In this document: positions 58,686 through 64,000 of the stretch, one piece after another | How the letters are laid out: each line of letters opens with the position of its first letter | How positions within the stretch are numbered: the first letter of the stretch is position 1 | Program-made: the position numbers and the translations under genes | Notes under the pieces: model-generated | Database searches by the model: none | What the model was told of the DNA's origin: nothing | What the model saw: only the letters and a program-made list of their open reading frames with translations | Source of the DNA: Cycas panzhihuaensis | Lineage: Eukaryota > Cycadophyta | DNA: 64,000 bases | Assembly (NCBI GenBank): GCA_023213395.1 | Contig: CM041465.1 | Location: 223,455,741 to 223,519,740, forward strand | Direction: 5' to 3'

Positions 58686-60205
58686 AATCATTAGGTTTAG
58701 GCCAATACTTTGTTATTAAAACTCCTTTTACTCAGGGAGAAGTAAAAGATGTTGACTTGGTAGAGATTGTCCCTATTTCATTAGGTCCCTCGTCTACTCC
58801 TTGGTCTTTGGGTCTAATTTATCAATCTTTAGTTTTTGTTTCTTCTTCTTCTTATGATGAAGAAATGACTTTACATTCTATTACATTTTCTGAAAGAATG
58901 ATTGTGAGTGAGACTATATATATGAATGTCCCCCTTCTTATTCAAAACCAGGTCTCACAGGTTTTGTGTTTGCCTTTGAGGTCAGATACTTTAGTTCCCT
59001 TCATTATAAATCATTTTTCGATTACTCATATAATTTCTAGTTTACATGATGTGGTTGTTGATGCTACACCTCTATTCTCTTGGTCTTCTCTCTTTACTGC
59101 ATGGTTGAATAAACATGGAAAGAAGATGTTATTACATCGATACCCAGACCTAGAATTAGATGGAAAGGTTATTAATTCTCTTGATACACTTAAAAGGAGT
59201 CAGAGTACCCCCACTCGAGTACGGGAAGTGAATTTGGTTTCCACTATTTCCTTTTCTTCCCATCCTTCCTTAGATGCTTTTTTATCCTCCTCGTCATGAT
59301 GTCTTTGTCTAATCAAGATCATCATTCTTATCATCAGGATTTTGAGTGAACCTTTACATTGATTTGGGAATTTATTGACTGGCCTATTCTTTTCTCTCAA
59401 GTTTCTTTGATTATTGAGTTTGTTCCTACTTATCCTAACTCTTTAGTTGACTTTTCTTTATATTTTAGGCTCTCTTCTTTTTCTACTAACCTACCAAGAA
59501 ATTTTCTCCTCATGGATCTTTTTCATCTTGATCACTTTAAAATGACAAGGTAATTCTTGAATATTTAGTAGGCTCATCTCCTAATCTTCCCTTTAGACAT
59601 CATAGGTTGGGTTTTTCAAAAGTAATACAACTTGATTCACCACTAGTTAATCATTCCCAACCCCAGGAAGTAGTTTCTCTAGTAGAGCCTCCCCCTCCTC
59701 ACTTTGAAGAGGGAAATGCAATGCTTATGGAGCAAACTATTGATGTTGACTTAGAATTGGGCGATACCCTTAAGATTATTAAATTGGGAGCTAGTTGTAC
59801 TGTCCAAGAGATCACTCAATTTAAGGATCTCTTTTGTGAGCTCCACTCAGTCTTTGCTTAGGACTATGAAAATATGCATGGCCTTGATCCCCAGGTCATT
59901 GAGCATAATATCATTGTCATTCTTGGCATCAAACCTAAATGCCAAAAATAGTGACCCATCCATCCACGTCTTTTTATCATTATCAAATAAGAGGTGGAGA
60001 AATTGTTAAGAGCTAGATTCATTGAGAGTGTAGATTACTCTCAATGGGTTTCCAATATAGTTCCAATTACAAGAAAAATGGTTTAATTTAAATTCACATC
60101 AACTTTCGAGACATTAATAAAGCTTTCCCTAAAGATAATTTTCCTCTCTCTTTCCTTGATCTGATTTGGGATTAAACAACTAGTTTTGAGGTGATGTCCC
60201 TTATG
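58686..60205 (+). pseudogene. element F linker and truncated reverse transcriptase
   Basis: Right part of F. It starts SLGLGQYFVIKTP in place of the IGIGSYGYLTLF of A, then has long open linker stretches (58757-59299). The conserved block PPPPHFEEGNAMLM (59690-59735) corresponds to PLHFEEGN in A and B. Then come IKLGASCTVQEITQFKDLFCELHSVFA and the first reverse transcriptase blocks: VEKLLRARFIESVDYSQWVSNIV and FEVMSLMD. It breaks off near 60205, before the catalytic YxDD/FMDD motif, so the 3' half of F is missing. Confidence 0.75.
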
Positions 60206-60839
60206 GATAAGAGGGGTTAGAACATGGTGTAGGCATAAAATTCTGCTTAATAGACCTTCTTCTTCCTTGTTGTGGTCCCAGATATACTACCTTAAAATAG
60301 ATATTTATTTTATCCATTATATATTATTTATAAATACTAAAACTATATTGTGAGAATAAAAGGGCTTCAATGATTATTTTGTATTAATTATATTCTTATA
60401 TCATTCACCTTTATATATTAAAAGGAACATTCTATTATAGTGACAATTATTTGAATGATATCAATCTATCATGGGCAAACCATTATTTAACAAGATTACA
60501 TAATGTAATTAGAAAATATCTTTATGCAATGATGTAATGATAAATAAACTACAATATATAACAAAGAAACATTGTATTTTTATTGGTAAAAAATAAATAT
60601 TACATTTTAGTATCAGAGTCAAAATTATAGTTCTTTGGAAACTGTCACCTATAACCCTAAAAATTATTAAATGACATCCCTTTTCTAAACTAAAATCTAT
60701 CACTTGTAACTCTAATATACTAAAATATTATATATATCCCTTACTAGAAAAAATGATATAGAAAATAGAACCATTACTAAAAACTACTATAGGTAATGTA
60801 ACCTTTTACCAAAAAAAAAAGAAAAAATTATTATATGGG
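60206..60839. other. unclassified AT-rich region
   Basis: No recognisable coding sequence or repeat. The left edge is where F is truncated. Confidence 0.35.
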
Positions 60840-61437
60840 AACCCATTATAATCAAGAACTGCCCTAACCATACATAACCTACTATCCTATAATGTCTAAA
60901 TTCTTCGTTGCCTTTAGTGTACAATCCTACATTGCTAGGTCTCTATCATCCCATAACCTTATACAACTTCTAATGTAGGAAATCAAGTAGCAAATTCCTA
61001 AATGACTTCATTGCCTAAAGTCACTCTTCCTAAATAGACTCATTAAAGTAAATACAAATCATACTTAGCCATGACACTAGATTTGGCTATGGCTATTAGA
61101 ATTGGCACGGTCATAGGTAGAAAACTCACTATATAGTGCTCGATAGCCCAAAGCATTTTCCCCAAATCAAATTTGGCCATCACCATGGTCGCAACTCCTA
61201 TGATGATCAAACTAAGTGTAAAGAACAACCCATATATGCAGAACATTGGCATTGTATATAAGGCTACATTACTAGGACCATTGACATGGTTTTCCCTATT
61301 TTGATATTGGGCTATAATGGTAATGTACTTTATGTGAATAGAAACCACTCTATTACTCTTAGTAGTAGTACCTAAAAAATATAAAAGAGTGGTAGTGTTA
61401 TGTTGTTTGATGTTAAGAGAAGCTGGCATGAGTATAG
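60840..61437 (-). pseudogene. 4-coumarate:CoA ligase-like acyl-CoA synthetase fragment
   Basis: The only host-like coding sequence seen. The minus strand from 61429 encodes about 128 codons containing the AMP-binding signature of the adenylate-forming family, here TLLYFLGTTTKSNRVVS (residues 14-30; usual form S-G-T-T-G-K-S-K-G-V). It continues TMPMFCIYGLFFTLSLIIIG, MAKFDLGKMLWAIEHYIVSFLP and SSVMAKYDL. After two stops the same frame goes on with LGNEVI, FPTLEVV and GYGMIET at 60938-60958 (family GYGMTE), and after a shift TKGNEEFRHYRIVG. It covers roughly the middle 190 residues of a protein normally about 540-570 long. N- and C-terminal parts are not found nearby. These enzymes activate hydroxycinnamic or fatty acids as CoA esters. 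Confidence 0.78.
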
Positions 61438-62710
61438 TGGTAGAGGAGAGTCTATGAGCGAAATGCAGGAGGGATTATTTTAATTATCAGATTGAATGAG
61501 GACTATTGATAATTAGGAGACGTTCATAATGAGATGAGGAAGGGTGAATACTTGAGTTGATTTCGAATCCTCGATCTACCTCTTAATATCCATGAAACAA
61601 TATATCCATAGCCTTATGACCTTCATAAAGATTCTATAAAGAGCCATGACATAACATAGACTTCACATGAATAAGACCACCAGCCATAACCAACATGAAT
61701 ACACGTACCTAATGTCTGTGGCCTACAATAATGGGATACATAAGAGAGGAATATGAGATAGGGATTAACCCTATCCCATACCCAATCTTAATAATCAATC
61801 TCATACCTAATCATGACTATCAATCTTGTCTTAATTATGATCATCAATTGACCCTCCTTTATCACCCTAATCTCCCTTTTAGTCTGCATCATTTAATTAT
61901 AGAGTAAAGTAATGCTTTCAAAATAACATATCTCATCTCATTTAAAATTTTGGTTTGCCATTATAATATAATAGTAATCCTTTTAACATTTAAAGGGGTA
62001 TGGCACCACCTCCCCCACAATTTGCTTATAAACTTACAAGGGTTATTAAGCCTCCATTTTTAAAAAGTAGCCTCTTATATATGTCTCACCAATTTTTTTA
62101 TTTGTTTGAATATTTCAAAGGTATTAAACCCTATAAAAATATGCCAAAGATAAGGTTATAATAGATTGAAAACCCCTATTAATACTTTAAATAAAGAGTG
62201 GGGTAATATAGTTAGGCTCTACTATTTATGAATTATATATACAACCTTGTCTACCAAATAGGTAATAGTAAAAACAATATTGGATATTCATTTAAGGATG
62301 TAGTAATGCATCAAATAAATTAAGAAATGAAATTACACCATACCCATTTATATATGTGTGTGTGTATGTGAGCAACTACAAGAGAGTGACTAAAATTAAC
62401 GTTAATGGTTCCATTAAGGTAATATAAGAAATATACAGTTAAGAAAATAGAGTAGGTTATCTAGAAAACCCTAATATACGTACTAGAAAAGGTGAATGAC
62501 TCCTGAAAATAACTAATGATAAGTTACCTGATATTCTTAAAATTCATAATACCTTTATACTCAACTTATTAAACGGAAAGTTATTTGTTAAGGGAATGTT
62601 GAGAAGTAACAAAGTTGGCATCTACAACTCTCTGAGATACTAACACCTTGAGACATCCCTAGGAGGAAGACTTCATTTTCTATTTCTCTGTTGGTAGAAC
62701 TACTTTAACT
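61438..62710. other. unclassified AT-rich region
   Basis: No supported gene. Around 61760-61860 words such as aatcatgactatcaatct recur in diverged form. A short TG-rich run lies at 62347-62370. Confidence 0.4.
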
Positions 62711-63587
<877 letters not shown>

Positions 63588-63664
63588 ACTTAAGACTCTT
63601 ACTATAGTATAATCTAATATTGTTCCTTAGAAAAACCATAGGACCAATCTAATAATCTAGAAAT

Positions 63665-64000
63665 ATGGATGCAAACAATGAATTTGACTTAGCTTAGTTG
63701 CTCAAAAGTAATTAGGCCCTAGAAAGGAGTTTGGAAAGAAGGATGAACAAGTTGGCCAAATATAGAATAAGAAATAAAAGAATGAGAGTAAGGAAAGATC
63801 ATCTATTAGACTCTGTAAAAGTAAAGGAATCCACCTCTGGAAGTGAAATAGATAAAGTGAAACTATCAAAAGTTGATAGGAAATAAAGAACTAAGGAAAA
63901 AGTAAATTTAAAAGGAATCAAGAGAAAAGGGGGAAGAAAATACTCTTAAACTAGTTCTAAAGATAATAAAACCACATATAATGATGGGGGTTATATTAGT
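63665..64000 (+). pseudogene. charged reading frame of unknown origin
   Basis: A frame from ATG 63665 reads MDANNEFDLA, stop, then after a second stop LERSLERRMNKLAKYRIRN and RVRKDHLLDSVKVKESTS, with two more stops to the window end. It is Lys/Arg/Glu-rich and could be the start of a decayed retroelement Gag or chance. I do not recognise it. Confidence 0.2.

Noticed and set aside
61750-61870. Recurring aatcatgactatcaat-like words as a tandem array
   Set aside because: Only two or three weak, unevenly spaced matches.

Overview
This window looks like repeat-rich nuclear DNA of a land plant with a large genome, most likely a seed plant. Every recognisable coding region but one belongs to LTR retrotransposons of plant type: Ty3/gypsy of the Tat lineage, with a second archaeal-type RNase H, and Ty1/copia. 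All are decayed. I see no intact host gene, rRNA or tRNA. The only host-like sequence is a minus-strand pseudogene fragment of a 4-coumarate:CoA-ligase-like acyl-CoA synthetase near 60.8-61.4 kb. The species cannot be named from sequence alone.

Layout. (1) 1-1250: 5' end of a minus-strand copia element (LTR, primer binding site, start of gag). (2) 1261-35675: a large Tat-like element, B, with about 3.0 kb LTRs flanked by a near-perfect 5-bp duplication (aggca/aggcc). A second, related element, A (2198-19024, 2.7 kb LTRs, exact duplication ccctc), is inserted inside the 5' LTR of B. (3) 35681-39030: non-coding AT-rich DNA with microsatellites. (4) 39033-46467: copia fragments on both strands. 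One of them, D, is split by a 3063-bp solo LTR (C) related to the LTRs of A and B, with exact duplication gtagg. (5) 46468-60205: a third, more decayed Tat-like element, F. It carries a copia element, E (50661-58680, exact duplication ctttc), and a probable 588-bp insert. (6) 60206-64000: the ligase pseudogene, AT-rich DNA and an 870-bp compound microsatellite.

How the parts work together. A and B share one order: LTR, primer binding site, gag, protease, reverse transcriptase, degenerate RNase H, integrase, then an antisense gene, then a separate sense reading frame for an archaeal-type RNase H, polypurine tract, LTR. The antisense gene is the most interesting object here. In both copies it has an identical TATA motif, an 8-codon start exon ending at a GTGAGT donor, an in-frame acceptor about 475 bp later, and a long exon resembling the plant mobile domain (PMD, MAIN/MAIL-like). 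A second short intron and a coiled-coil-like C-terminal exon follow. The retroelement therefore appears to carry a spliced gene on the strand opposite its own genome, between integrase and the second RNase H.

Limits: no alignment, divergence or database search was run. Domain calls rest on motifs read by eye. Reading frames are interrupted by stops and shifts, so nearly all coding features are given as pseudogenes.
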